DNA of 64,000 nucleotides, taken from assembly GCF_030209755.1 (NCBI RefSeq), contig NZ_JARVRH010000035.1:51889-115888 (forward strand), read 5' to 3'. Made by a program: the position numbers and the translations under genes. The notes under the pieces were generated by a model. That model saw only the letters and a program-made list of their open reading frames with translations, did no database searches and was not told the origin of the DNA. Shown one piece after another: positions 51,104 to 58,782 of the stretch (position 1 is the first letter of the stretch; each line of letters opens with the position of its first letter). Origin of the DNA: Arthrobacter sp. efr-133-TYG-118 (GTDB lineage: Bacteria > Actinomycetota > Actinomycetes > Actinomycetales > Micrococcaceae).

Positions 51104-52749
51104 ATCCGTTCCGGAGCCGATACGCCAAGGAGTTCAAGTCCGTTGGCCAGCACCTGGCTCGTGGCGTCGTTGAGCCACAGCCGTGTGCGGTTGACGTCCT
51201 GGACGGCTTCGTCGCCGAGCGGCGAAACGCGGCAGGCGTCGTACCAGCGGTGGTAGGCGCCCGCGATGACCTCGAGGTGGCGGGCCACACGGTGCGGTTC
51301 TCGGAGCTCCGCGGCCTTCGCCACGATGGACGGGTAGCTGCCGAGGTAGGACAGCAGCTCGTTCTCGGTGGCGTGGTCCAGCAGGGACGCGTCGAAGGCG
51401 CTGTGGTCCACGCCGGCCTCGATCGCGTTGCGGGCTGTTCCCCGGGAGCGGGCGTGCGCGTACTGCACGTAGAAGACCGGGTTTTCGTTGCTGTTCTTCT
51501 TCAGCAGTTCCGGGTCCAGTGTCAGCGGCGAATCAGCGGGGAAGCGCGCGAGCGAGTAACGCACGGCGTCCTTCCCGAGCCACTCGATAAGGTCTTTGAG
51601 CTCGATGATGTTGCCGGCACGCTTGGACAGCTTGGCGCCGTTGACCGAGACCAGCTGCCCGATCAGGACCTCGATGTTGACCTCGGGGTCATCGCCCGCA
51701 CAGGCGGCGATGGCCTTGAGCCGGTTGATGTAGCCGTGGTGGTCGGCCCCGAGCAGGTAGATCTTCTCGGTGAAGCCGCGGTCCTTCTTCGACAGGTAGT
51801 AGGCGGCGTCGGCGGCGAAATACGTGGGTTCGCCGTTGGCACGGATCATCACGCGGTCCTTGTCGTCGCCGAAGTCCGTGGTGCGCAGCCAGACTGCCCC
51901 GCCGTCGTCGAACACGTGGCCCTGCTCCCGGAGGCGGGCAACCGCCGATTCGATCGCACCGCCGTCGTGCAGTTCCTGCTCGGAGAAGAAGACGTCGAAA
52001 GCCACGCCGAACTCGGCCAGGGTGTCCTTGATGTCCTTCATCTGGGCCTGGTAGGCGGCGGAACGGATCACCGGCAGTGCTGCCTCGTCGGTCAGCTCGC
52101 GGATTGCCGGATGTGCGTTGAGGACCTCGTCGCCGAGTTCCCGGATGTATTCGCCGGGGTAGCCGCCTTCCGGAACGCCGCGTCCGTGCAGGCGGGACAG
52201 TACCGAGTTCGCAAAAACGTTCATCTGCGATCCGGCATCGTTGATGTAGTACTCCGCAGTGACGTCCGCACCGGAGGCGCGAAGGACGCGGGCAATGGAG
52301 TCGCCCAGGGCGGCCCAACGCGTGTGGCCGATGTGCAGCGGTCCCGTGGGGTTGGCCGAGACGAATTCCATGTTGACCACATGGCCTGCGAGCGCCTGGT
52401 TCGTTCCGTAAGAGCTTCCCGCCTCGACGATGACCTTGGCCAGCGCGCCGGCGGCGGCTGCATCCACGGTGATGTTGAGGAAGCCCGGGCCCGCGATGTC
52501 CACGGCCGTGACGCCGTCGATCGCTTCCAGTCGCTTGCTCAGGATCGTGGCGAATTCACGCGGGTTGGTCCCGGCACGCTTGGCAAGCTGCAAGGCAATG
52601 TTGGTGGCCCAGTCGCCGTGCTCCCGGTTCTTGGGTCGCTCCACGCGCACGTCCTCGGGGAGGGCAGATTCGGAAAGCGCAAGCTCGCCGGCGGCGACAG
52701 CGTCTTTCAGGCAGGCGGATATGGCGGCTGAGAGTTCTTCGGGAGTCAC
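51100..52749 (-). CDS. argS: Arginyl-tRNA synthetase
   Basis: The 549-residue class I synthetase has HIGH (139-142, GPLHIGHT) and a KLSKR variant of KMSKS (GAKLSKRAGN). The C-terminal anticodon-binding helical bundle ends ELLGVSAPERM. The GTG at 52749 is preceded by TAGGCT at 6 nt, so argS is probably leaderless. It heads the run argS-lysA-hom-thrC-thrB. A tRNA-Arg lies 3 kb away. Confidence 0.97.
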   Translation of the reverse strand: MTPEELSAAISACLKDAVAAGELALSESALPEDVRVERPKNREHGDWATNIALQLAKRAGTNPREFATILSKRLEAIDGVTAVDIAGPGFLNITVDAAAAGALAKVIVEAGSSYGTNQALAGHVVNMEFVSANPTGPLHIGHTRWAALGDSIARVLRASGADVTAEYYINDAGSQMNVFANSVLSRLHGRGVPEGGYPGEYIRELGDEVLNAHPAIRELTDEAALPVIRSAAYQAQMKDIKDTLAEFGVAFDVFFSEQELHDGGAIESAVARLREQGHVFDDGGAVWLRTTDFGDDKDRVMIRANGEPTYFAADAAYYLSKKDRGFTEKIYLLGADHHGYINRLKAIAACAGDDPEVNIEVLIGQLVSVNGAKLSKRAGNIIELKDLIEWLGKDAVRYSLARFPADSPLTLDPELLKKNSNENPVFYVQYAHARSRGTARNAIEAGVDHSAFDASLLDHATENELLSYLGSYPSIVAKAAELREPHRVARHLEVIAGAYHRWYDACRVSPLGDEAVQDVNRTRLWLNDATSQVLANGLELLGVSAPERM

Positions 52750-52755
52750 CCGTCT

Positions 52756-52761
52756 AGCCTA
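52756..52761 (-). promoter_or_regulatory. Putative -10 hexamer of argS
   Basis: TAGGCT on the minus strand ends 6 nt before the argS GTG; identical to the ABC-operon hexamer in sequence and distance. Confidence 0.45.
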
Positions 52762-52981
52762 CCGGTGGGGCTTGCAACTGGTGGAATTCTTATGCTTAGC
52801 AATGCGCACACGCGGGCACCAGCGCGCACCCAGCCTGCGCCCAGCTTCGGCCGGTAGAGCTCCCAGACTGAACCGATAGGCTGAAATCAACGTCAATCGT
52901 GTGATCGGCCCACGGCCCAGAGCACTTTGCATCGACCCTTTTCTTGTCCAGATGACTTGTCCAGTTGAAACGAGCAGAACC

Positions 52982-53401
52982 ATGACTACGCCGCTCCGCA
53001 AGGGCCTTCTGGTGGGCGCCGCCGGCCTCTCCCTGGCCAGTTCGGTGGCAGCTTGCGCCCCCTCGGCCCAAGGCAGCACCCCTCAAAAGACCTCCACGAT
53101 TTCCGGCCCGTACAAGGACGGCACCTACAGCGCGGACGGCGACTACATTTCACCCAACGGCGGCGAAACCGTGGGCGTCCAGCTGACCTTGGCCGGTGGC
53201 ACTATTTCCGCGGTGGACATCACCGTCCATGCCAACAACCCGAACACCAAGGAATTCCAGGGACAGTTCAAGAACGGCATCGCCGCGCAGGTGGTCGGCA
53301 AGAAACTGGACGAGATCAACGTCTCAAAGGTAGCCGGCTCCTCGCTGACCAGCGAAGGATTCAACAAGGCCGTGGAAACCATCAAGTCCGAGGCCAAATA
53401 G
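52982..53401 (+). CDS. FMN-binding lipoprotein
   Basis: The 139-residue protein has a lipoprotein signal peptide with lipobox VAAC (Cys25), then a short linker and an FMN-binding domain like that of RnfG/NqrC: GPYKDGTYSADGDYI, GGTISAVDITVHANN, and the C-terminal GSSLTSEGFNKAV. The last is the place where ApbE attaches FMN to a threonine in this fold (canonical SGAT); here it reads GSSLT, so the acceptor is probably Thr or Ser in that block. It is first in a three-gene flavin redox operon with ApbE. The upstream ORF start (52901) is not supported. Confidence 0.92.
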   Translation: MTTPLRKGLLVGAAGLSLASSVAACAPSAQGSTPQKTSTISGPYKDGTYSADGDYISPNGGETVGVQLTLAGGTISAVDITVHANNPNTKEFQGQFKNGIAAQVVGKKLDEINVSKVAGSSLTSEGFNKAVETIKSEAK

Positions 53402-53405
53402 GCGC

Positions 53406-54278
53406 ATGACGCACACGGGCTGGAGCGTTTTCAGCTTCGACGGTATCGGGACCACGTGGGAAATCTCGACGCCGGAGGAACTCCCGGAGGGGGCGCGGGC
53501 CGGTCTGCTCGGCGTCGTGGAGGACTACGACCGAAGCTACTCACGTTTCCGGGACGATTCCTTGCTTGCAGCGCTCGCCCGTGAACCCGGCACCGTGACC
53601 CTCCCGGCCGGGGCAAACGAGCTGGAGCAGCTTTTCACAAAGCTGTACCGCCTCAGCAGCGGCGCCATGACGCCGCTCATCGGCGGCAGCCTCGAGCGAC
53701 TGGGCTACGGGGCGGACTATGCCTTGCGGCCCCTCGGCCACCCGGTGCCGGCACCGCGGTGGGAAGACGTCCTGGAGTGGAAGGGCACGGCGATCTCCGC
53801 TTCCGCACCGTTGGTCCTGGACATCGGTGCCGCCGGGAAGGGCCAATTGGTGGACCTTGCGGCCGCGGTCCTGCGCTCGGAGGGAATCACGGAGTTCCTG
53901 GTCGATGCCAGCGGCGACATGCTCCATTCCAGTGCGGAACCATTGCGCGTGGGACTCGAACACCCCTACGACCCCGCCCAGGCGATCGGCGTCGTCGAAC
54001 TCCACAGCGCCGCGCTGTGCGCTTCCGCAGCCAACCGGCGCGCGTGGGGCGACGGACTGCACCATGTCCTCGACGGCGCGACCGGGCGCCCGGTAGAGAC
54101 GGTCGTGGCCACGTGGACCATGGCCGCCACCGCAATGGAAGCCGATGCCCTGGCCACGGCGCTCTTCATGGTGGATCCGAAGGTGCTTGAGGGAGAATTC
54201 GACTTCTCCTGGGTCAAGGTTTATTCGGACGGACACGCCGCCTATTCGGCCGGCTTCGAAGGGACACTGTTCTCATGA
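53406..54278 (+). CDS. FAD:protein FMN transferase (ApbE)
   Basis: The 290-residue enzyme transfers FMN from FAD to a threonine of a partner protein. The family blocks are present: DYDRSYSRFRDDS, LDIGAAGKGQLVDLAAAVL, FLVDASGDM, and the C-terminal ATAMEADALATALFMVD metal/nucleotide site. No signal peptide is apparent, unlike E. coli ApbE; transfer may take place before export or the protein may reach the surface otherwise. The ATG is 4 nt after the lipoprotein gene stop, and its own stop overlaps the next gene by 4 nt. Confidence 0.94.
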   Translation: MTHTGWSVFSFDGIGTTWEISTPEELPEGARAGLLGVVEDYDRSYSRFRDDSLLAALAREPGTVTLPAGANELEQLFTKLYRLSSGAMTPLIGGSLERLGYGADYALRPLGHPVPAPRWEDVLEWKGTAISASAPLVLDIGAAGKGQLVDLAAAVLRSEGITEFLVDASGDMLHSSAEPLRVGLEHPYDPAQAIGVVELHSAALCASAANRRAWGDGLHHVLDGATGRPVETVVATWTMAATAMEADALATALFMVDPKVLEGEFDFSWVKVYSDGHAAYSAGFEGTLFS

Positions 54279-55798
54279 TTGCCATCAAAGCGCGTGTGGA
54301 TGCCTGGCTCGGCCATTTCACGATGTACCGGCTGATCCTCTGGGTCCTTGCCGTGCTCGCGGCGTACAGCATGGTGTTGAACGCCCTGGGCTGGCTAAGC
54401 TTCGGGCTGCCTGAAATGCTGGTCCACCTCGTGCTGTGCCTTGGTCTGACATATGCATCCAACCGGCTCGTGGCCATGCTCTTCAAGGTTCAGCCGCATT
54501 CGGAGTCCTCGCTCATCACGGGCCTTCTGTTGTACTTTTTGTTCTGGCCCACCGAGCTGATTCCCTCGGTCCAGATCCCCGATCTCGCCGGAGTCGCCGT
54601 GGCATGTGTCCTCGCCTCGGTATCCAAATACGTCTTGGCCTTCCGCGGCCGGCATATTTTCAATCCCGCCGCGGCGGGCGCCTTCATCGCCGGGCTCACC
54701 GGCTTGAACACCGCCACGTGGTGGGCGGCAACCCCGGCCATGCTGTGGTTCCTGGTCCCCGGCGTGCTGCTGGTGTTGTACCGGACGCTGAAGGTGCTAA
54801 TGGCCTGCGCTTTCCTTGTGGTGGCGGTGTCGGTGGTGTGCGCCGCGCTCGTGCGGGGCGGCATGACCTTGGGCCCGGCCTTGTGGCAGCCGATCTCGCA
54901 GCAGCCGCTGCTGTTTTTCGTCGGCTTCATGCTGACCGAGCCCCTCACCCTGCCTCCCCGCCGTTGGCAGCAAGTGGCGCTGGCCGTCGTCGTGGCCTTG
55001 TTGTTCGCCGTGCCGTACAACCTGGCGGGCGTCATCGCCAATTCGCCCGAGCTCGCACTGCTCATCGGGAACCTCCTGGCATTCCTTCTGGGACAGCGGG
55101 GCGGAATCATGCTGACGTTCAAGGGTTCGCGTCCCCTGACTCCCTTCACCACCGAATTCCGTTTTGAGCCGCGACGGCCCGTCCGTTTCCTTCCGGGGCA
55201 GTTCATGGAACTCAACCTTCCGCACTCGCGCTCCGACGGGAAAGGACGGCGACGGGTCTTCAGCATCACCAGCGCGCCGGGCTCGGCCGAGATGACATTC
55301 GGCGTCGGCACGGCGGAACCTGTCTCGGCCGCCAAGCGCGCGTTGCTCGCACTTGAGCCTGGAGAGTGCGTCCAGGGAACCGCCGTGGGCGGCGACTTTG
55401 TCTTACCGCCCGACGCCGGCAAACCCGTGCTGCTCATCGCGGCGGGAATCGGGATTGCCCCTTTCCTTTCCCAGCTGGCGTCCGGCGACTCCGCGCGAAG
55501 GGACATCGTCGTCTTGTATCTCGCCCCTGGCGCTGCCGAACTTGCCGGGAGCGATATCCTGGCGGCCTCCGGCGCACGGGTCATCGCCCGCCTTTCGGAC
55601 GGTTCCCCGCCGCCGTCGTTCATGCACGACGCCGGGCGGAGCCGCATCGACGGCGACTCCCTGCGGGAGCTCATCCCCGATGTCGCCAAGCGGGACGTAT
55701 ACGTCTCCGGGTCGCCGGCAAACGTGGACGCCCTTCGCTCTGCCGCCCGCCATGCCGGAGCCCGACGAATCCATGTGGACGCTTTTGCGGGCTACTGA
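54275..55798 (+). CDS. NqrB/RnfD-like membrane domain fused to flavodoxin/ferredoxin reductase
   Basis: The 507-residue protein has about nine helices (residues 15-285) of the NQR2/RnfD/RnfE family, with the conserved HIFNPAAAGAFI and FMLTEPLT blocks. A flavin reductase domain (about 290-507) follows: the FAD motif RRVFSITSAP, the NAD(P) site LLIAAGIGIAPFL, and the final DVYVSGSPANVDALRS. A WWAATPAML stretch could be the counterpart of the FMN-acceptor SGAT loop of NqrB, without the serine/glycine. The fusion suggests transfer of electrons from cytosolic NAD(P)H through the membrane to the FMN lipoprotein outside. The electron acceptor is unknown. Confidence 0.9.
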   Translation: MIAIKARVDAWLGHFTMYRLILWVLAVLAAYSMVLNALGWLSFGLPEMLVHLVLCLGLTYASNRLVAMLFKVQPHSESSLITGLLLYFLFWPTELIPSVQIPDLAGVAVACVLASVSKYVLAFRGRHIFNPAAAGAFIAGLTGLNTATWWAATPAMLWFLVPGVLLVLYRTLKVLMACAFLVVAVSVVCAALVRGGMTLGPALWQPISQQPLLFFVGFMLTEPLTLPPRRWQQVALAVVVALLFAVPYNLAGVIANSPELALLIGNLLAFLLGQRGGIMLTFKGSRPLTPFTTEFRFEPRRPVRFLPGQFMELNLPHSRSDGKGRRRVFSITSAPGSAEMTFGVGTAEPVSAAKRALLALEPGECVQGTAVGGDFVLPPDAGKPVLLIAAGIGIAPFLSQLASGDSARRDIVVLYLAPGAAELAGSDILAASGARVIARLSDGSPPPSFMHDAGRSRIDGDSLRELIPDVAKRDVYVSGSPANVDALRSAARHAGARRIHVDAFAGY

Positions 55799-55885
55799 CG
55801 GCCCGCCCCCCGCCCGTTTTCCATTGCGGCGCGGTGACCTGCTAAGCTCATGGACGTCCCTCCGGCAACGGACGGGATCCCGGAT

Positions 55886-55958
55886 GCCCTCGTAGCTCAG
55901 GGGATAGAGCGTCTGCCTCCGGAGCAGAAGGCCGTAGGTTCGAATCCTATCGAGGGCA
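55886..55958 (+). tRNA. tRNA-Arg(CCG)
   Basis: A complete cloverleaf: acceptor stem GCCCTCG/CGAGGGC, D arm with GCTC/GAGC, anticodon stem TCTGC/GCAGA with loop CTCCGGA (anticodon CCG), T arm GTAGG/CCTAT with TTCGAAT, discriminator A. CCA is not encoded. It reads CGG arginine codons, frequent in this GC-rich genome. Confidence 0.97.
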
Positions 55959-55968
55959 CAACAGAAAA

Positions 55969-55999
55969 CCCCGCCAGTTCAAGGAACCGGCGGGTTTTT
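55969..55999 (+). terminator. Intrinsic terminator of tRNA-Arg
   Basis: CCCGCCAGTTC pairs with GAACCGGCGGG (one mismatch, 3-nt loop), followed by TTTTT, 10 nt after the tRNA. Confidence 0.85.
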
Positions 56000-56107
56000 C
56001 TTTGCCTGGCCGCGTTGCCGGGGACATGCCGCACCCGGCCGGCTAAAAGGTCGGTGGCCGCTCCTAAGCTGTTCGTACCCGTCCAAAAAGGTACGAAAGG
56101 GTTCGCC

Positions 56108-57151
56108 GTGATTTGTTCCATCATTCCTCCCTATATCCTGCGAAGGCTGGCGGCCCAGCACGAGCCCCGCCTGCGGGTGATTGCGCGCGCGGCCAAGGAA
56201 TCCCTGCTGCACATCAAGAACCTCCAGGCGGTCCGGGCGCTTCCCGTGCCGGTCCCTGTGCCCACGGCGCGCCAGGCGAAGCCCAGCCCGCCCAAGCGGA
56301 CGATCTACGACGCAGGCTCCACCGAGGCCTTGCCGGGGAAGCTTGTCCGCAGGGAGAAAGGTCCGGCGACGGGCGACGCTGCCGCCGATGAAGCCTACGA
56401 CGGACTAGGCGAAACCCACGCGCTTTATGCCGAGGCGTTCAGCCGGAATTCGATCGACGGCGCCGGGCTGAAACTCGATGCCACTGTCCACTACGGCCAG
56501 CTGTACGACAATGCCTTCTGGAACGGCAGCCAGATGGTGTTCGGCGACGGCGACGGCGAGATCTTCCAAAGGTTCACGAAGTCGCTCAGCGTGATAGGGC
56601 ACGAGCTCGCCCACGGCGTCACCCAGTACACGGCAGCCCTCGCGTACCGGAACCAGGCTGGAGCCCTCAACGAGTCCATGTCGGATGTTTTCGGGGCGCT
56701 TGTGGAGCAATATGCCAAAAAGCAGTCTGCTGCCGAGGCCAGCTGGCTGATCGGCGAGGGCTTGTTCACCGACGCCGTCCAAGGCACCGCGCTCCGTTCC
56801 ATGAAAGCACCAGGGACTGCTTATGACGACGACGTGCTCGGCAAGGATCCGCAACCGGACTCCATGGACAAGTACGTCCGCACCACCGCGGACAACGGCG
56901 GTGTGCACATCAACTCAGGCATCCCCAACCGGGCGTTCTCCCTTGTTGCACTGGAGCTGGGCGGCAACGCCTGGGAAGCGCCGGGACAAATCTGGTACAA
57001 CACGCTGACCAGCGGCTCACTGCCTGCCACGTGCACCTTCGGACGCTTCGCAAAGGCCACAGCGGCGTCGGCAGAGGAGCTCTTCGGCTCCGGTTCAAAC
57101 GAGCATGACGCAGTCAATAAGGCGTGGGAAACTGTGAAGGTAAAGCTCTAG
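56108..57151 (+). CDS. M4 family metalloprotease (protealysin-like)
   Basis: The 347-residue zinc protease has the M4 site HELAH (165-169, IGHELAHGVTQYT), the third ligand in NESMSDVFG (Glu189), and the C-terminal DNGGVHINSGIPNRAF substrate/histidine motif. The N-terminal CSIIPPYILRRLA is the short protealysin-type propeptide (PPxxL motif), with no signal peptide, so the enzyme may be cytosolic or exported by another route. GTG at 56108 follows GAAAGGG; the frame upstream runs through the tRNA and is not coding. An inhibitor-like gene follows at 33 nt. Confidence 0.94.
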   Translation: MICSIIPPYILRRLAAQHEPRLRVIARAAKESLLHIKNLQAVRALPVPVPVPTARQAKPSPPKRTIYDAGSTEALPGKLVRREKGPATGDAAADEAYDGLGETHALYAEAFSRNSIDGAGLKLDATVHYGQLYDNAFWNGSQMVFGDGDGEIFQRFTKSLSVIGHELAHGVTQYTAALAYRNQAGALNESMSDVFGALVEQYAKKQSAAEASWLIGEGLFTDAVQGTALRSMKAPGTAYDDDVLGKDPQPDSMDKYVRTTADNGGVHINSGIPNRAFSLVALELGGNAWEAPGQIWYNTLTSGSLPATCTFGRFAKATAASAEELFGSGSNEHDAVNKAWETVKVKL

Positions 57152-57184
57152 CAGCACCCTCCAGAGCAGTGGAAGCCGCAGAAC

Positions 57185-57508
57185 ATGAAAATCACTGTCC
57201 AGCGCAGCGGTGGCGTCGCCGCGATCACACGCGTCTGGACCGTGGATGCCGCCACTTCCGAAGACAAGCGACGCTGGACGCCGATCGTGGAGGCCTGCCC
57301 TTGGGACCAAGTGCCAGCCCGCGGTCAAGCCCGCGCACAAACGACCGCGCAGACAGCCGGGAAAGCAGCCGGGCAGGCCGACCGGTTCATGTATTCGATC
57401 CGCGCCGGACAACACCGGGCCACGCTTCCGGAGACCGATGTCACCGGGCCATGGCACACCCTCGTGGAGAACGCCAAGGTAGAGGGCCGGGAGACCCTCC
57501 GCCGCTAG
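57185..57508 (+). CDS. Emfourin-like protealysin inhibitor
   Basis: The 107-residue protein resembles the emfourin family of M4 protease inhibitors encoded next to protealysin genes: MKITVQRSGGVAAITR start, a DRFMYSIRAG strand near the middle and a PWHTLVENAKV end. It would bind the neighbouring protease and keep it off. A central Gln/Ala/Arg-rich stretch (about 45-65) looks like a loop. It overlaps the convergent GlxA stop through CTAG. Confidence 0.82.
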   Translation: MKITVQRSGGVAAITRVWTVDAATSEDKRRWTPIVEACPWDQVPARGQARAQTTAQTAGKAAGQADRFMYSIRAGQHRATLPETDVTGPWHTLVENAKVEGRETLRR

Positions 57509-58473
57509 CCCACCTCCGCCAACTGGCCGCGGAAAGCCCTGCGGTACGACTGCGGGCTAGTGGCCAGGACCTTGGCGAAGTGGTGCCGCAGCAGCACCGA
57601 ATGTCCGAACCCGGCTTCGCGCGCAACCTCGTCGATGTTCAGCTCCGTGGTTTCCAGGAGTTCCTGCGCCCGGAGCACCCGTTGCGAGTTGAGCCACGCC
57701 GCAGGTGTGGCACCCGTTTCGGCCCGGAACCGCCGGGCGAACGTCCGGGCGGACATGTGCAGCCGGGCCGCCAGTTCGTTGACGCTGTGGTCACGATCGA
57801 GGTTCTCCACCATCCAACGCAGCAATGCCTCCATGGGCGCAGAGCCGCACGTGGGCATGGGCCGGTCGATGAACTGGGCCTGGCCGCCGTCGCGGTGCGG
57901 CGGAACCACCATGTCGCGCGCAATGGCCGCAGCGACATTGGCGCCCAACTCCACACGGACCAAATGCAGGCAGGCATCAATACCGGCGGCCGTGCCGGCA
58001 CTTGAGATGATCGTTCCGTCCTGGACGTAGAGCACATTTTCGTCCACGTGAATCTTCGGATACCTGCTGGCGAGGTCCTGCGAATAGTGCCAGTGCGTGG
58101 TGCAGCGGCGCCCGTCAAGGAGTCCTGCACGCGCAAGCGCGTACGCTCCGGAGCAAATCGACATCACCCAAGCCCCGCGCGCGTGCGCCGCCCGCAGCGC
58201 ATCCAATACAGACTCCGGGACGTCCTCATCCCGTCCGTACGGGGCCATGATGACCAGGTCGGCATCGGCCGCAGCTTCCAGGCCCAGGGCGACATGCATC
58301 GACAGGCCTGACTTCATCTTCACCTCTCCAGGGACGGGAGCGCAGACCCTGAAGTCAAAACCGGGAACGCCACTCCCCCGGTCCGCGCGGTCAATGCCGA
58401 AGACCTCGCAGGCGGTCCCGAATTCGAAGATCGAGAAGTTGGGAACAACAATGATTGCCACCGTTTTCAACAT
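57505..58473 (-). CDS. GlxA family transcriptional regulator (DJ-1/PfpI + AraC HTH)
   Basis: The 322-residue regulator has an N-terminal DJ-1/PfpI domain (VAIIVVPNFSIFEFGTACEVF; the SICSGAYALARAGLLDGR nucleophile elbow with Cys) and a C-terminal AraC-type double HTH (NELAARLHMSARTFARRF and EVAREAGFGHSVLLRHHF). It senses a small molecule not predictable from sequence. It is divergent from a small membrane protein gene (81-nt gap). Confidence 0.94.
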   Translation of the reverse strand: MLKTVAIIVVPNFSIFEFGTACEVFGIDRADRGSGVPGFDFRVCAPVPGEVKMKSGLSMHVALGLEAAADADLVIMAPYGRDEDVPESVLDALRAAHARGAWVMSICSGAYALARAGLLDGRRCTTHWHYSQDLASRYPKIHVDENVLYVQDGTIISSAGTAAGIDACLHLVRVELGANVAAAIARDMVVPPHRDGGQAQFIDRPMPTCGSAPMEALLRWMVENLDRDHSVNELAARLHMSARTFARRFRAETGATPAAWLNSQRVLRAQELLETTELNIDEVAREAGFGHSVLLRHHFAKVLATSPQSYRRAFRGQLAEVG

Positions 58474-58554
58474 AGATCCAGTGTGGCAGAAAATTGCCTA
58501 AACGGGTCGTTTCTGCCACTGTTTCTTGAGGTGCATCAGGAACACGATGGAGTC

Positions 58555-58722
58555 ATGGAGTTCATCGGAGTTTTGCTATTCATCGTCTTCATCATCACTG
58601 CCGCCGGTTCCATCTCAGCGGTCCTTCGGGACGGCCGCGGCCACCTTCCCCCCGACCATTCCGAGCCTTGGACCTCGAGGGACCTGCCTGACAACTCATG
58701 CTGGACACTGCGCGCATTCTAA
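58555..58722 (+). CDS. Small membrane protein
   Basis: The 55-residue product is MEFIGVLLFIVFIITAAGSISAVL (in part) followed by a polar RDGRGHLPPDHSEPW tail. A single helix with a short tail suggests a peptide acting at the membrane. GATGGAG is a weak RBS. A longer frame from 58483 adds polar residues that overlap the GlxA promoter region. Possibly under the GlxA-type regulator. Confidence 0.65.
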   Translation: MEFIGVLLFIVFIITAAGSISAVLRDGRGHLPPDHSEPWTSRDLPDNSCWTLRAF

Positions 58723-58769
58723 ACACAGTCTGTCCCTGAACACGGACGACTTTTGTCCGCATCCTGGGC

Positions 58770-58775
58770 TAGATT
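58770..58775 (+). promoter_or_regulatory. Putative -10 hexamer of the WYL regulator
   Basis: TAGATT ends 7 nt before ATG 58783 and supports that start over the frame opening at 58753. Confidence 0.45.
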
Positions 58776-58782
58776 CAATGCC

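Noticed and set aside
52982..55798. Complete Rnf or Nqr complex
   Set aside because: Only an RnfG/NqrC-like domain, ApbE and an RnfD/NqrB-like fusion are present; there are no RnfA, E, B, C or NqrA, D, E, F genes nearby.
55850..56107. Longer N-terminus of the M4 protease
   Set aside because: The frame runs through the tRNA-Arg and its terminator. The GTG at 56108 has a good RBS and matches the protealysin propeptide start.
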